From the NCBI RefSeq assembly GCF_947488945.1, contig NZ_CANLBS010000006.1, positions 186,001 to 250,000 of the forward strand: a stretch of DNA of 64,000 bases, in the 5' to 3' direction. The notes beneath the pieces were generated by a model that had not been told where the DNA came from, searched no databases, and worked only from the letters and a program-made list of their open reading frames with translations. Numbering within the stretch: position 1 is the stretch's first letter; each line of letters starts with the position of its first letter. Source of the DNA: an uncultured Streptomyces sp. Lineage in GTDB: Bacteria > Actinomycetota > Actinomycetes > Streptomycetales > Streptomycetaceae. Below, one piece after another: positions 42,844 to 52,101 of this stretch. A program made the translations under genes and the position numbers.

Positions 42844-44121
42844 ATGGACGCCATCTCCGTCATCCGCACCAAGCGGGACCGAGGCGAACTGACGCCCCAG
42901 CAGATCGACTGGGTCATCGACGCGTACACCCGGGGCGAGGTGGCGGACGAGCAGATGTCCGCGCTGGCCATGGCGATCCTGCTGAACGGCATGAACCGCA
43001 CGGAGATCGCCCGCTGGACCGCCGCCATGATCGCCTCCGGCGAGCGGATGGACTTCGCCGCGCTCTCCCGCCCGACCACCGACAAGCACTCCACCGGCGG
43101 GGTCGGCGACAAGATCACCCTGCCGCTCGCGCCGCTGGTCGCCGCCTGCGGGGCCGCGGTGCCGCAACTCAGCGGCCGGGGCCTCGGCCACACCGGCGGC
43201 ACCCTCGACAAGCTGGAGTCCATCCCCGGCTGGCGCGCCCACCTCTCCAACGAGGAGATGCTGCACGTCCTGAACACCACCGGCGCGGTGATCTGCGCGG
43301 CCGGCGACGGCCTGGCCCCCGCCGACAAGAAGCTCTACGCGCTGCGCGACGTCACCGGGACCGTCGAGGCGATCCCGCTCATCGCCAGCTCGATCATGTC
43401 GAAGAAGATCGCCGAGGGCACCGGCGCGCTGGTCCTGGACGTCAAGGTCGGCAGCGGCGCCTTCATGAAGACCGTCGAGGACGCCCGCGAACTGGCCTCC
43501 ACCATGGTCGCGCTCGGCACCGACAGCGGGGTGCGGACCGTCGCCCTGCTCACCGACATGGCGACCCCGCTCGGCCTCACGGCGGGCAACGCCCTGGAGG
43601 TGCGCGAGTCGGTGGAGGTGCTGGCCGGCGGCGGCCCGAAGGACGTCGTCGACCTCACCCTGGCGCTGGCCCGCGAGATGCTGGACGCGGCCGGCCTCAA
43701 GGACGCCGACCCGGAGAAGGCGCTTGCCGACGGCTCCGCGATGGACGTCTGGCGCCGCATGATCGCGGCCCAGGGCGGCGACCCGGACGCCACCCTGCCC
43801 GTCGCCCGCGAGCAGCACGTCGTCACGGCCCCCGCCTCCGGCGTGCTGACCCGGCTCGACGCGTACGACATCGGGGTCGCGGCCTGGCGCCTGGGCGCGG
43901 GCCGGGCGCGCAAGGAGGACCCGGTGCAGGCCGGCGCGGGCGTCGAACTGCACGCCAAGCCGGGCGACCACGTCACCGAGGGCCAGCCGCTGCTGACCCT
44001 GCACACCGACACCCCCGAGAAGTTCGCCTACGCCCTCGACGCCCTGCCCTCCGCCTACGACGTCTCCCCGGCCGGCACCCCGTTCACCGCCACCCCGGTG
44101 GTGCGGGAACGTATCGCCTGA
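42844..44121 (+). CDS. deoA: thymidine phosphorylase
   Basis: Phosphorolysis of thymidine (and probably deoxyuridine) to base and 2-deoxyribose-1-phosphate. It has 425 residues from ATG 42844. Nucleoside phosphorylase fold with helical N-domain MDAISVIRTKRDRGELTPQQIDWVI, phosphate motif KHSTGGVGDKITLPLAPLV, RGLGHTGGTLDKLE, the substrate segment IASSIMSKKIAEG, and the C-terminal domain with APASGVLTRLD. It stands alone behind its own promoter, but shares the regulon palindrome with the transporter, add and deoC. Confidence 0.95.
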   Translation: MDAISVIRTKRDRGELTPQQIDWVIDAYTRGEVADEQMSALAMAILLNGMNRTEIARWTAAMIASGERMDFAALSRPTTDKHSTGGVGDKITLPLAPLVAACGAAVPQLSGRGLGHTGGTLDKLESIPGWRAHLSNEEMLHVLNTTGAVICAAGDGLAPADKKLYALRDVTGTVEAIPLIASSIMSKKIAEGTGALVLDVKVGSGAFMKTVEDARELASTMVALGTDSGVRTVALLTDMATPLGLTAGNALEVRESVEVLAGGGPKDVVDLTLALAREMLDAAGLKDADPEKALADGSAMDVWRRMIAAQGGDPDATLPVAREQHVVTAPASGVLTRLDAYDIGVAAWRLGAGRARKEDPVQAGAGVELHAKPGDHVTEGQPLLTLHTDTPEKFAYALDALPSAYDVSPAGTPFTATPVVRERIA

Positions 44122-44217
44122 CCTGCGGGATTCCCGTACGGGTGAATGAGGCCGGTGGACCGCCCCGGCCTCGTTCGGCATGCTGGACTCGGTGACGCAC
44201 CGAAAGAGGAGACCGCC

Positions 44218-44808
44218 ATGAGCGCACTCACCGTCGATCCCGTGCCGGAGAACGGCCAAGGGTGGGACGAGATCGTCCGGATCTGGGAGGAGACGGACGC
44301 ACCCGAGGGCTGCAAGGTGGAGATCATCGAGGGGATCGTCACCGTGTCGCCACCGCCGTCCAAGGACCACAACACCACTGCGGAGTTGCTGCAACGCAAG
44401 CTCTACGGGGTCATCCCGGAGGACTGGGGCATCTACCAGACATTGGGGGTGTCCGTGCCGGGCCGGGCCGGGCTGTACATCCCCGATCTCGTCGTCGTCC
44501 CCCGCGCCGTCGCGACCGGCCCCGGCAACCGGGTGCCGGCCGACGCGGTCCGCCTCGTCGTCGAGATCACCTCGCCTTCCAACGCCAACCACGACCGCAT
44601 CGGCAAGGCGCACGGTTACGCCAAGGCCGGGGTCCCGCTCTTCCTGCTCCTGGACCCCTGGCATTCCGGACGCCCCACCGCGACCCTCTACGGCGAGCCG
44701 ATCGACGGCACCTACCGGGTCCTGGAGGCGGTCGAGTACGGCGGGACGCTGACCCTGCCCAAGCCGTTCGGCCTGGAACTGGACACCGCAGTCCTCCCGG
44801 CCGACTGA
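44218..44808 (+). CDS. Uma2 family (DUF820) putative endonuclease
   Basis: 196 residues from ATG 44218 with GAAAGAGGAG upstream. A PD-(D/E)XK-like fold: KVEIIEGIVTVSPPPSKDHN, LGVSVPGRAGLYIPDLVVV (catalytic Asp), VRLVVEITSPSNANHDRIGKAHGYAKAGVPLFLLLD (Glu and downstream Lys). The family is expanded in Streptomyces and cyanobacteria, with unclear function. It is not visibly linked to a mobile element here. Confidence 0.85.
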   Translation: MSALTVDPVPENGQGWDEIVRIWEETDAPEGCKVEIIEGIVTVSPPPSKDHNTTAELLQRKLYGVIPEDWGIYQTLGVSVPGRAGLYIPDLVVVPRAVATGPGNRVPADAVRLVVEITSPSNANHDRIGKAHGYAKAGVPLFLLLDPWHSGRPTATLYGEPIDGTYRVLEAVEYGGTLTLPKPFGLELDTAVLPAD

Positions 44809-44840
44809 GCCGCCGCGCCGGGGCCGGCCTGCGGCGGCCG

Positions 44841-45257
44841 ATGAGTTCCGCCCGCCCCGGCGGTCTGCCTGGTGTGGACGCCAACCCTGGGGACGCCGTG
44901 CCCGTGGACGCCGTGCCCCCGTACGCCCTGGTGCTCGGGGGCCGGATCACCCGCGCCGACCTGCCCGCGCTCCGCGCCGAACTGGAGGCGCTGCTGCACG
45001 CCCGCGCCGCCGGGGCACCCCGCGACGCACCCGGGGCGATCGACTGCGACCTCGCAGGCGTGACCCGCCCGGGCCTGGCCCTGGTGGACGTCCTGGCCCG
45101 CCTGGCCCTCACCGCCCGCAGAGCCGGCACCGGCCTCCGTCTCCACAACCCGCCGCCCGGCCTCGACGCACTGCTCGACCTGGCCGGCCTCGCGGAGGTG
45201 ATCGGTGGGGCGGGTGAGCGGGGACGCGGTGTGCGGGAGCCCGGCCCTGCGGAGTGA
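44841..45257 (+). CDS. STAS-like domain protein (anti-sigma factor antagonist type)
   Basis: 138 residues from ATG 44841; the ribosome-binding site is weak and GTG 44874 is an alternative. The predicted alternating beta/alpha pattern has YALVLGGRITRADLPALRAELEALL at the start, then CDLAGVTRPGLALVDVLARLALTARRAG and LRLHNPPPGLDALLDLAGLAEVI. This matches STAS proteins such as SpoIIAA-like antagonists. The usual phosphorylatable DSS/T is replaced by TRPGLA, so a classical phospho-switch looks absent. Function otherwise unknown. Confidence 0.6.
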   Translation: MSSARPGGLPGVDANPGDAVPVDAVPPYALVLGGRITRADLPALRAELEALLHARAAGAPRDAPGAIDCDLAGVTRPGLALVDVLARLALTARRAGTGLRLHNPPPGLDALLDLAGLAEVIGGAGERGRGVREPGPAE

Positions 45258-45270
45258 GTCACGGTCCGGC

Positions 45271-45584
45271 TCAGGGGACGTAGGACTCCGTGTACAGACA
45301 GCCCACCGCGACCGCTGTGGTCTGCGGTGTCGTCGTGCCGGGGTGGGCGCCGGCCGTCGGCGGTTCGGGCGGCGGCGTGGGGGCGGACGAGGCGGTCCGG
45401 GGCTCGGGCGGGCACGCGGCGCTCTCCGGCTGGGGGCCCGGCTCGGGGTCGTCGGCCGGGGCCGGCCGACTGGGGGCGGGGCCGGGCCCCGCCGTGGAGG
45501 CCGGTCGCCGAGCCACAGGGTGGCGGCCCGGCCGGCCGCCACCAGTAGGGCCCAGACGCCGGCCGTCCGCGGCCCGGCTCTCAC
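45271..45584 (-). pseudogene. small membrane protein gene with probable frameshift
   Basis: GTG 45584 overlaps the sigma-factor stop by 4 bp (GTGA), the usual sign of a real, coupled gene. That frame gives a transmembrane-like start (VWALLVAAGRAATLWLGDRP), then turns into arginine-rich nonsense. The frame one base away continues sensibly from the same point (STAGPGPAPSRPAPADD, Pro/Thr-rich, ending VAVGCLYTESYVP before the stop at 45271). Joining both frames at about 45495-45500 yields a ~104-residue single-pass protein. Either a one-base frameshift or a sequencing error. Confidence 0.4.
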
Positions 45585-46582
45585 TGCCCGGCGCCCGTCC
45601 CGTCGAGCCGGTCCGGCAGACCGAACAGCGGGAACCAGCGCGGGGTGTCCAGGAAGCAGTGCATCCCGGTGATCGCACCGTCCTGGATGTCGATGACCTG
45701 TACCGCCCAGGGGACGAAGCCGGGACCGTCCGGGTTCGGCTTGTAGTGGGCGAAGGCGGGGGTGCCGTTGGCGGCGGTGGCCACCAGGCGGGACCCGGCG
45801 CAGCTCGCGCCGATGGAGAGCATGAAGCCGGTGATGTCCTCGTGGCCGCGCAGCCAGAGGTCGAACGGCGGCATGGTCATCACGGCGTCCTCGTGCAGGA
45901 GCGCGGTGAGGGCCTTCATGTCGTATCCCTCGAAGGCGGCGACGTACCGCTCCAGGAGCTTGCGCTGTTCCTCGTCGAGCGGGTCGGCGGTGTCCGGCCC
46001 CCGGTCCTCGGCGTCGTTCAGCGTGGCGCGGGCCCGCTGCAGGGCGCTGTTGACCGAGGCGACGGAGGTGTCGAGCAGTTCGGCGACCTCCGCGGCCTTC
46101 CAGGCCAGCACCTCGCGCAGGATGAGCACAGCGCGCTGCTTGGGCGGCAGGTGCTGGAGCGCCGCCACGAAGGCGAGCCGCACGGACTCGCGGGCGACCG
46201 CCGCCTCCGCCGGGTCGGCGAGCGAGGGCAGGATGCGCCCGTCCGGCATCGGCTCCAGCCAGGTGTTCTCCGGCAGCGGGTTGAGCGCGGCCTGCGCGAG
46301 CGGGGTCGGGCCGGTCAGGTCGACCGGGCGGGCCCGCTTGTTGCCCGCGGTCAGCATGTCCAGGCAGACGTTGGTGGCGATCCGGTAGAGCCACGAGCGC
46401 AGCGACGAACGCCCCTCGAACTTCTCGAAGTTGCGCCAGGCGCGCACCATCGTGTCCTGGACCGCGTCCTCCGCCTCGAAGGCCGAGCCGAGCATCCGGT
46501 AGCAGTACCCCGTCAGCTCGACCCGGTATCCCTCCAGCCGGCTGTCGACGCTCTCCGCGGCCGTCGTGGTCAGATCACTCAT
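45581..46582 (-). CDS. RNA polymerase sigma factor with SnoaL-like C-terminal domain (SigG/SigJ type)
   Basis: 333 residues from ATG 46582. Region 2: YRVELTGYCYRMLGSAFEAEDAVQDTMVRAWRNF and LRSWLYRIATNVCLDML. Region 4: LPPKQRAVLILREVLAWKAAEVAELLDTSVASVNSALQRARATL. Residues ~205-333 are a SnoaL/NTF2-like domain (ERYVAAFEGYDMKALTALLHEDAVMTMPPF), a hallmark of sigma factors regulated by their own C-terminal extension, often without a classical anti-sigma factor. A small coupled gene follows at 45584. Its regulon is unknown. Confidence 0.92.
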   Translation of the reverse strand: MSDLTTTAAESVDSRLEGYRVELTGYCYRMLGSAFEAEDAVQDTMVRAWRNFEKFEGRSSLRSWLYRIATNVCLDMLTAGNKRARPVDLTGPTPLAQAALNPLPENTWLEPMPDGRILPSLADPAEAAVARESVRLAFVAALQHLPPKQRAVLILREVLAWKAAEVAELLDTSVASVNSALQRARATLNDAEDRGPDTADPLDEEQRKLLERYVAAFEGYDMKALTALLHEDAVMTMPPFDLWLRGHEDITGFMLSIGASCAGSRLVATAANGTPAFAHYKPNPDGPGFVPWAVQVIDIQDGAITGMHCFLDTPRWFPLFGLPDRLDGTGAGQ

Positions 46583-46691
46583 CGCTTCACCCCTGTTGCG
46601 CTGTGACACCGCTCTCAGCACTCAGGAAGCTACAGGAGGCCACTGACACTCCGGGCGGGAAGCGCACAAGCCGACGCGGCCCGGTCCCGTG

Positions 46692-47411
46692 TCAGGTACC
46701 GGGCTTGCGGCCGTAGACGTAGACGTCGTCGCCGTTCTTCAGCAGCTTCCAGTATGCCTTCGCGTCGGCGGGGCGCATGTTGACGCAACCGCCGGACCCC
46801 GGCGGGTTGTACATGGACTTGGTGACCGAGTGGAACGCCTGGCCGCCGTCGAAGAACTGCGAGTACGGCATCCACACGTCGTAGAGCGTCGACCAGTGCT
46901 TGACGACCCGCCAGTAGACCTTCTTGGAACCGGTGCGGGTCTCCGCGCCGTTGCGGCCGGTCCGCACCGGCACCGGACCGAACTTCAGCTTCGAGCCGTC
47001 CTGGATCCAGCTGATCTGCCGGGTCAGGTCCACGCAGGCGATGCGCCCCCGGTCGGTGGGGCACTTCCTGGCCTTGTTCGGCGTCTTGCCCGCCGCCTTC
47101 TGGGCCAGCATGGTGTTCATCGTGCGCCAGGTGATCGGTCCGGCGTAGCCGATCGTCGGCGTGATCCCGTGCTTCGCCTGGAACGCGCGGGTCGCCTTGC
47201 AGTCGGCCGCGGACTGCTTGCCGTCGGCCTTCCGCCCGAGGAACTTCTCCACCTGCTTCTGGTACGGCCCGGTGGAGGTGGTGCAGGAGGCCGCCTGCGC
47301 GGTGCCCGCGCCGGTCAGCACCAGTGCCGGCGCCGCCAGCATCCCGGCGGCGCCGAGGGCGACCGCCCGCCTCGTCCGCCTCGTTCGTATCGTCGTGCCC
47401 CTTGCTCCCAT
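46692..47411 (-). CDS. L,D-transpeptidase with peptidoglycan-binding domain, secreted
   Basis: 239 residues from ATG 47411. The signal sequence is RRAVALGAAGMLAAPALVLTGAGTAQA. A peptidoglycan-binding-1-like segment follows (QVEKFLGRKADGKQSAADCKATRAFQAKHGITPTIGYAGPITWRTMNTML-type residues). The YkuD catalytic domain has HSVTKSMYNPPGSGGCVNM, with the H and nucleophile C of the HX14-17[S/T]HGChN-type motif in variant form. It would form 3-3 peptidoglycan crosslinks or anchor proteins. Transcribed alone; the gap to the MFS gene includes GC-rich inverted repeats. Confidence 0.88.
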   Translation of the reverse strand: MGARGTTIRTRRTRRAVALGAAGMLAAPALVLTGAGTAQAASCTTSTGPYQKQVEKFLGRKADGKQSAADCKATRAFQAKHGITPTIGYAGPITWRTMNTMLAQKAAGKTPNKARKCPTDRGRIACVDLTRQISWIQDGSKLKFGPVPVRTGRNGAETRTGSKKVYWRVVKHWSTLYDVWMPYSQFFDGGQAFHSVTKSMYNPPGSGGCVNMRPADAKAYWKLLKNGDDVYVYGRKPGT

Positions 47412-47597
47412 GTACGCCAACTCCCCTTCGAGCGCAGCAGGTTGGATGACACCTGCTAGACGCCCGAAGGGGAGCGCCGGTTGCCGGGGGACACATCTCG
47501 ATCGGATGTACGGTCCGGACGCGCGCGGAGCCGGGGAGCGCGGGCTGCCCGGCTCCACGCGTCCCGGCTCGGTCCGCGAGCGAGCGCGCCGTGCGGG

Positions 47598-48923
47598 TCA
47601 GGCCGCGAGGGCGTCGGCCGGGTGGGCCGCCCGGCGCTCCGCGCGGGCGCACCGGGTGCCGTAGAGGGTGATCGAGGCGACGCCGGCCACGGCGAGCACC
47701 CCGAGGGCCACCGTGCCGGCCCAGCCGCCCGCGTGGAAGGCGACGGCGCCGACCGTGCCGCCCACGCTGGAACCCAGGTAGTAGGCGGACTGGTAGAGCG
47801 CGGAGGCCTGGGCCCGGCCGTGCGTCGCGGTGCGGCTCACCGAGGAGGAGGCGACCGCGTGTCCGGCGAAGAACCCGGCGGTGATCAGGACCAGCCCGAG
47901 CAGCACCGCGATCAGCTGGTCCGCGAGGGACAGCAGCAGGCCCGCGGCCGCGGTCGAGGCGGCGAGGTAGAGCGCGCCGCGCCGGCCGAACCGGCCGACC
48001 AGCCGGCCCGCCGCGGCGGAGGAGACCGTACCGACCAGGTAGACGAGGAAGACCGAGCCGACGACGCCCTGCGGCAGGTTGAACGGCTCGTCCACCAGCC
48101 GGTAGCCGATCACGGTGTAGACCGCGCCGAACACCGTCATGAAGAGCGCGCCGATCGCGTACAGCCTGCGCAGCAGCGGGTCCGCGAGATGGCTGCCGAC
48201 GGTCCGGGCCAGCGCCTTGGGGTTCAGTGAACCGGGCGTGAAGTGGCGGGCCTTGGGGATCATGAGGTGGAAGACGACCGCGCAGATCACGGCGATCAGA
48301 CCGATGGACGCCAGTGCCGCGCGCCAGCCCCAGAGCTGGGTGATCCAGCCGGTGATGATGCGTCCGCTCATGCCGCCGACGCTGTTGCCGGCCACGAACA
48401 GACCGATCGCGGCGACCAGCGCCTTGGGCCGCACCTCCTCGGCCAGGTACGCCATCGCGGAGGCGGGCAGGCCGGCCAATGCGGCGCCCTGGACCGCGCG
48501 CAGCGCGATCAGCCAGCCGAGCGAGGGGGCGAAGGGCACCAGCAGCCCGATCGCCACGGCGACCGTCAGCGAGGCGGTCATCATCTGCCGCCGTCCGAAC
48601 CGCTCCGACAGGGCGCTCATCGGCAGCACGCACAGGGCGAGCGCGCCGGTGGCGGCGGAGACGGTCCAGCTCGCCTGCCCCGCGGTGGCGCCGAAGGCGG
48701 CGGAGACCGAGGGGAGCAGGGCCTGGGTGGAATAGAGGAGGGCGAAGGTCGCGATCCCGGCGGCGAAGAGCGCGAAGCTCATCCGGCGGTAGCCGGGACG
48801 ACCGGGTTCGAGGTGCCGGTCCTCCGGGCCGGCGGCGGTGGCCGTGGCGGTGGAGGCGGGACGGACGGACGGCGCGGAGGCACCCACCGCGAGGGTGGAT
48901 GCCCCGGTACTGGCAGGAGGCAT
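47598..48923 (-). CDS. MFS transporter
   Basis: 441 residues; a ~45-residue soluble lead precedes twelve transmembrane helices. Motif A-like sequence after TM2: LSERFGRRQMM. Other landmarks: LRAVQGAALAGLPASAMAYLAEEV and GLFVAGNSVGGMSGRIITGW (antiporter-like motif C region). The sequence is of the Bcr/CflA or YnfM-type drug/sugar efflux group. It is divergent from a LysR regulator across 62 bp containing an inverted repeat, so control by that regulator is likely. Confidence 0.92.
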   Translation of the reverse strand: MPPASTGASTLAVGASAPSVRPASTATATAAGPEDRHLEPGRPGYRRMSFALFAAGIATFALLYSTQALLPSVSAAFGATAGQASWTVSAATGALALCVLPMSALSERFGRRQMMTASLTVAVAIGLLVPFAPSLGWLIALRAVQGAALAGLPASAMAYLAEEVRPKALVAAIGLFVAGNSVGGMSGRIITGWITQLWGWRAALASIGLIAVICAVVFHLMIPKARHFTPGSLNPKALARTVGSHLADPLLRRLYAIGALFMTVFGAVYTVIGYRLVDEPFNLPQGVVGSVFLVYLVGTVSSAAAGRLVGRFGRRGALYLAASTAAAGLLLSLADQLIAVLLGLVLITAGFFAGHAVASSSVSRTATHGRAQASALYQSAYYLGSSVGGTVGAVAFHAGGWAGTVALGVLAVAGVASITLYGTRCARAERRAAHPADALAA

Positions 48924-48945
48924 GGGTCGAAAGTAGGCCGGAAGC

Positions 48946-48978
48946 TTTCATGCGTCCAATGCACGAAACCCCCATAAT
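48946..48978. promoter_or_regulatory. LysR-type operator and leaderless promoter
   Basis: TTTCATGC (48946-48953) and GCACGAAA (48961-48968) form an inverted repeat with one mismatch, between the divergent MFS and LysR genes. CATAAT (48973-48978) lies 7 nt before ATG 48986, suggesting leaderless transcription of the regulator. Confidence 0.6.
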
Positions 48979-48985
48979 CGATCCC

Positions 48986-49939
48986 ATGGCGCATGAACCC
49001 AGCTCAGAGGTGCGGCTGTCACCGAGCGGTTACGAAGAAGACATCCGCGCGGTGCTCGCGCCGCGGCTCGCGTACTTCGAGGCGGTGGCCCGGCACGAGC
49101 ACGTCACCCGGGCCGCCCAGGAGCTCGGAGTGCCCCAGTCGACGCTGTCGCGCGCCATGGTCCGCCTCGAACACGACCTGGGCGTCGACCTGTTCGCCCG
49201 CAGGGGCCGCACCGTCTCGCTGACCCACGCGGGCCGCAGCTTCCTCGGCTCGGCGGAGCGGGCGCTGGCAGAGGTCGAGAAGGCGGCGGAGTCCGTCCGG
49301 GCGGACGCCGATCCGGCCACCGGCAAGGTCGCCTTCGGGTTCCTGCACACCATGGGCTCGGAGACCGTGCCCGCGCTGATCCGGGCCTTCCGCGCCGACC
49401 ACCCGCGGGTCCGCTTCCAACTGGTGCAGAACTACGGCGAGGCGATGATCGAGCGGCTGCGCGCCGGTGACCTCGACCTCTGCCTGACCTCGCCGGTGCC
49501 GGACGCCCCGGACCTGGTGGCCCGGCGGCTGGACGAGCAGCGGCTGCGGCTGGTCGTTCCCGACGACCACCGGCTGGCATCCCGCCGCCGGGTGCGGCTC
49601 GCGGAGGCCGCCGACGAGAGCTTCGTGACCCTGGAGCCCGGTTACGGCCTGCGGCGGATCACCGACGACCTGTGCGCGGAGGCCGGCTTCACCCCGCGCG
49701 TCGCGTTCGAGGGGGAGGAGGCGGAGACCCTGCGGGGGCTGGTCGCGGCCGGTCTCGGGGTCGCGCTGCTGCCGCCGCCGGCGGTGGCGCGGCCGGGGGT
49801 GGTCGAGCTGACCGTGACGGCGCCGCGCGCGGCCAGGGAGATCGGCGTCGCCTGGCTCGACGGGCACCAGGACACCCCACCGGTCGCCGCCTTCAAGCAG
49901 TTCCTGCTCTCCCGCCGGGGCCACCTGCTGCCGGACTGA
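48986..49939 (+). CDS. LysR family transcriptional regulator
   Basis: 317 residues from ATG 48986. The N-terminal winged HTH reads LAYFEAVARHEHVTRAAQELGVPQSTLSRAMVRLEHDLGVDLFARRGRTVSLTHAG-type sequence, then a periplasmic-binding-like effector domain with KVAFGFLHTMGSETVPALIRAF and LVQNYGEAMIERL. It probably regulates the divergent MFS exporter. The effector is unknown. Confidence 0.93.
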   Translation: MAHEPSSEVRLSPSGYEEDIRAVLAPRLAYFEAVARHEHVTRAAQELGVPQSTLSRAMVRLEHDLGVDLFARRGRTVSLTHAGRSFLGSAERALAEVEKAAESVRADADPATGKVAFGFLHTMGSETVPALIRAFRADHPRVRFQLVQNYGEAMIERLRAGDLDLCLTSPVPDAPDLVARRLDEQRLRLVVPDDHRLASRRRVRLAEAADESFVTLEPGYGLRRITDDLCAEAGFTPRVAFEGEEAETLRGLVAAGLGVALLPPPAVARPGVVELTVTAPRAAREIGVAWLDGHQDTPPVAAFKQFLLSRRGHLLPD

Positions 49940-50031
49940 GCAGGCCGGGGCACAGACTGGGCCCCGCGGCCCGGCCCCGGCGACCGCGCCCGGGGCACGG
50001 GCCGCGCCCGGGGCCCCGCAGGAGGCGGCGC

Positions 50032-50799
50032 TCAGTGCCGCAGTGAACGGCCGAACCCCGCCGCCAGCGGCATCCGCAGGCCCAGCGGGGGCGGCGCGGC
50101 GAGGGCGTCGGTGAGCGGGCGGGCGTACGGGCGGGCGAAGAGGGAGCCGCGCACGAAGTCGGCGGCCAGCGCCTCCACCTCGTCGCGGTGCTGGCGCAGC
50201 GCGTGGCCGTCGGAGTGGACCTCGAAGCGGCAGGTGTCCCGGTTGGCCTTCTTCGCGCGGGCCGCCAGCGCGTAGGAGAGTTCGGGATCGGTGTGCGCGT
50301 CGTCGGTGCCGTGCACGATCAGCACCCGCCGGCCCGCGAGCTGCTTCACCGGCTCGGCCTCGCTCTCCGGCCCTCTGCGGTCCGGGAGCCAGGGCGACAT
50401 CGCCAGGACCGAGGTTACCGCCGGGTGCCCGGCGCCGCGCAGCGCGGCCCGTCCGCCCATGCCGTGGCCGGCCAGGCAGACCGGCACGTCGCCGTAGCGC
50501 CGCACGATCTCGTCGGCCGCCCAGTGCGCGTCGGCCGCGGGGTCGGCGGCATCGTCGTTCCAGCCGCGGTGGCGGTAGCGCACCACGTGGGTCACCAGCC
50601 CCTCGTCGCGGCAGGAGCGGGCCAGTGAGCGGGCGAGCGGGAGCTGTGCGGCGTGCGAGAGCGCGCCCGGCCGGCGCAGCGAGGCGGGCGGCCCGTCGGG
50701 GAGCAACAGGACGGCGCCGCCGACCTCGAACGGTCGTCCGGACGACGTCACGGCCCGCCCCAGTGCGGCGGCGGACGGCGAGGGTGAGCGCAGGGCCAT
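50032..50799 (-). CDS. alpha/beta-hydrolase fold protein lacking the nucleophile serine
   Basis: 255 residues. The fold is clear: AVLLLPDGPP near the start, VTHVVRYRHRGWND, VCLAGHGMGGRAALRGAG at the nucleophile elbow, VLIVHGTDDAHTDP (acid) and VHSDGHALRQH (histidine). The elbow reads G-H-G-M-G instead of G-H-S-M-G, so the catalytic Ser is replaced by Gly. The protein may be a non-catalytic scaffold or binder, or use a different chemistry. It stands alone, divergent from add. Confidence 0.85.
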   Translation of the reverse strand: MALRSPSPSAAALGRAVTSSGRPFEVGGAVLLLPDGPPASLRRPGALSHAAQLPLARSLARSCRDEGLVTHVVRYRHRGWNDDAADPAADAHWAADEIVRRYGDVPVCLAGHGMGGRAALRGAGHPAVTSVLAMSPWLPDRRGPESEAEPVKQLAGRRVLIVHGTDDAHTDPELSYALAARAKKANRDTCRFEVHSDGHALRQHRDEVEALAADFVRGSLFARPYARPLTDALAAPPPLGLRMPLAAGFGRSLRH

Positions 50800-50906
50800 G
50801 ACAGAACAGTCTCAGAAGTCCGGGTGTACTCCACCCGGCTTCGCGGTCACTGTTACGTATCGGCCCCGGCCCGCCCGGCAGCGACGTCGTGCGGTACCCC
50901 GGGCGG

Positions 50907-50929
50907 TCTACGCGCGTAGGCGCTAGAGT
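50907..50929 (+). promoter_or_regulatory. add promoter with nucleoside-regulon palindrome
   Basis: CTACGCGCGTAG (50908-50919) is a perfect 12-bp palindrome. TAGAGT (50924-50929) lies 6 nt before ATG 50936, suggesting a leaderless transcript. The palindrome falls in the -35/-10 spacer, where a bound repressor would block polymerase. Confidence 0.7.
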
Positions 50930-50935
50930 GCCCTG

Positions 50936-52090
50936 ATGACGAGCCAGAACCGACACGTCCCTGACGACGAGCAGATCCGCCGCGCCCCGAAGGTCCTCCT
51001 GCACGACCACCTCGACGGCGGGCTGCGCCCCGGCACCGTCGTCGAACTGGCCCGGGAGCAGGGGTACGACGCCCTCCCGGAGAGCGAGCCCGACAAGCTG
51101 GGCGTCTGGTTCCGCGAGGCGGCCGACTCCGGCTCGCTGGAGCGGTACCTGGAGACCTTCGCCCACACCTGTGCCGTGATGCAGACCCGCGAGGCGCTGT
51201 TCCGGGTGGCCGCCGAGTGCGCCGAAGACCTCGCCGAGGACGGCGTCGTCTACGCGGAGGTGCGGTACGCCCCCGAGCAGCACCTGACCGGCGGGCTCAC
51301 CCTGGAGGAGGTCGTGGAGGCGGTCAACGACGGCTTCCGCGAGGGCGAGCGCCTCGCCCGCGCCGACGGACACCGCATCCGGGTCGGGGCGCTGCTCACC
51401 GCGATGCGGCACGCCGCCCGTTCGCTGGAGATCGCGGAGCTGGCCAACCGGTACCGCGACCGCGGCGTGGTCGGCTTCGACATCGCGGGCGCCGAGGCGG
51501 GATTCCCGCCCACCCGGCACCTGGACGCGTTCGAGTACCTGAAGCGGGAGAACAACCACTTCACCATCCACGCCGGCGAGGCCTTCGGCCTGCCGTCGAT
51601 CTGGCAGGCCCTCCAGTGGTGCGGGGCCGACCGGCTCGGACACGGCGTGCGCATCATCGACGACATCGAGACCGACGCGGACGGCGGGGTGCGGCTCGGC
51701 CGGCTCGCCTCGTACGTCCGGGACAAGCGGATTCCCCTGGAGCTCTGCCCGACCTCCAATCTGCAGACCGGCGCAGCCGCCTCCTACGCGGAGCACCCGA
51801 TCGGATTGCTGCGGACCCTGCACTTCCGGGTCACCGTCAACACCGACAACCGGCTGATGAGCGGCACCAGCATGAGCCGGGAATTCGAGCGACTGGTCGA
51901 GACCTTCGGATACACGCTCGACGACATGCTGTGGTTCACCGTCAATGCGATGAAATCAGCATTCATTCCTTTCGATGAACGTTTGGCGATGATCAATGAC
52001 GTCGTCAAGCCCGGCTACGCCGAACTGAAATCCGAGTGGCTTTTCCGTCAGACCGCCGCGACCAGCGGTTCTCCCGCCGACAACGGCTGA
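50936..52090 (+). CDS. add: adenosine deaminase
   Basis: Converts adenosine and deoxyadenosine to inosine forms. It has 384 residues from ATG 50936. TIM-barrel metal site: H23 and H25 in [22 protein letters not shown] with His and catalytic Glu, and [14 protein letters not shown] with the metal-binding Asp; [13 protein letters not shown] precedes. Probably a leaderless message from the promoter at 50907-50929. The shared palindrome places it in the same regulon as the nucleoside importer, deoA and deoC. Confidence 0.96.
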   Translation: MTSQNRHVPDDEQIRRAPKVLLHDHLDGGLRPGTVVELAREQGYDALPESEPDKLGVWFREAADSGSLERYLETFAHTCAVMQTREALFRVAAECAEDLAEDGVVYAEVRYAPEQHLTGGLTLEEVVEAVNDGFREGERLARADGHRIRVGALLTAMRHAARSLEIAELANRYRDRGVVGFDIAGAEAGFPPTRHLDAFEYLKRENNHFTIHAGEAFGLPSIWQALQWCGADRLGHGVRIIDDIETDADGGVRLGRLASYVRDKRIPLELCPTSNLQTGAAASYAEHPIGLLRTLHFRVTVNTDNRLMSGTSMSREFERLVETFGYTLDDMLWFTVNAMKSAFIPFDERLAMINDVVKPGYAELKSEWLFRQTAATSGSPADNG

Positions 52091-52101
52091 GGAATCCGCT
52101 C

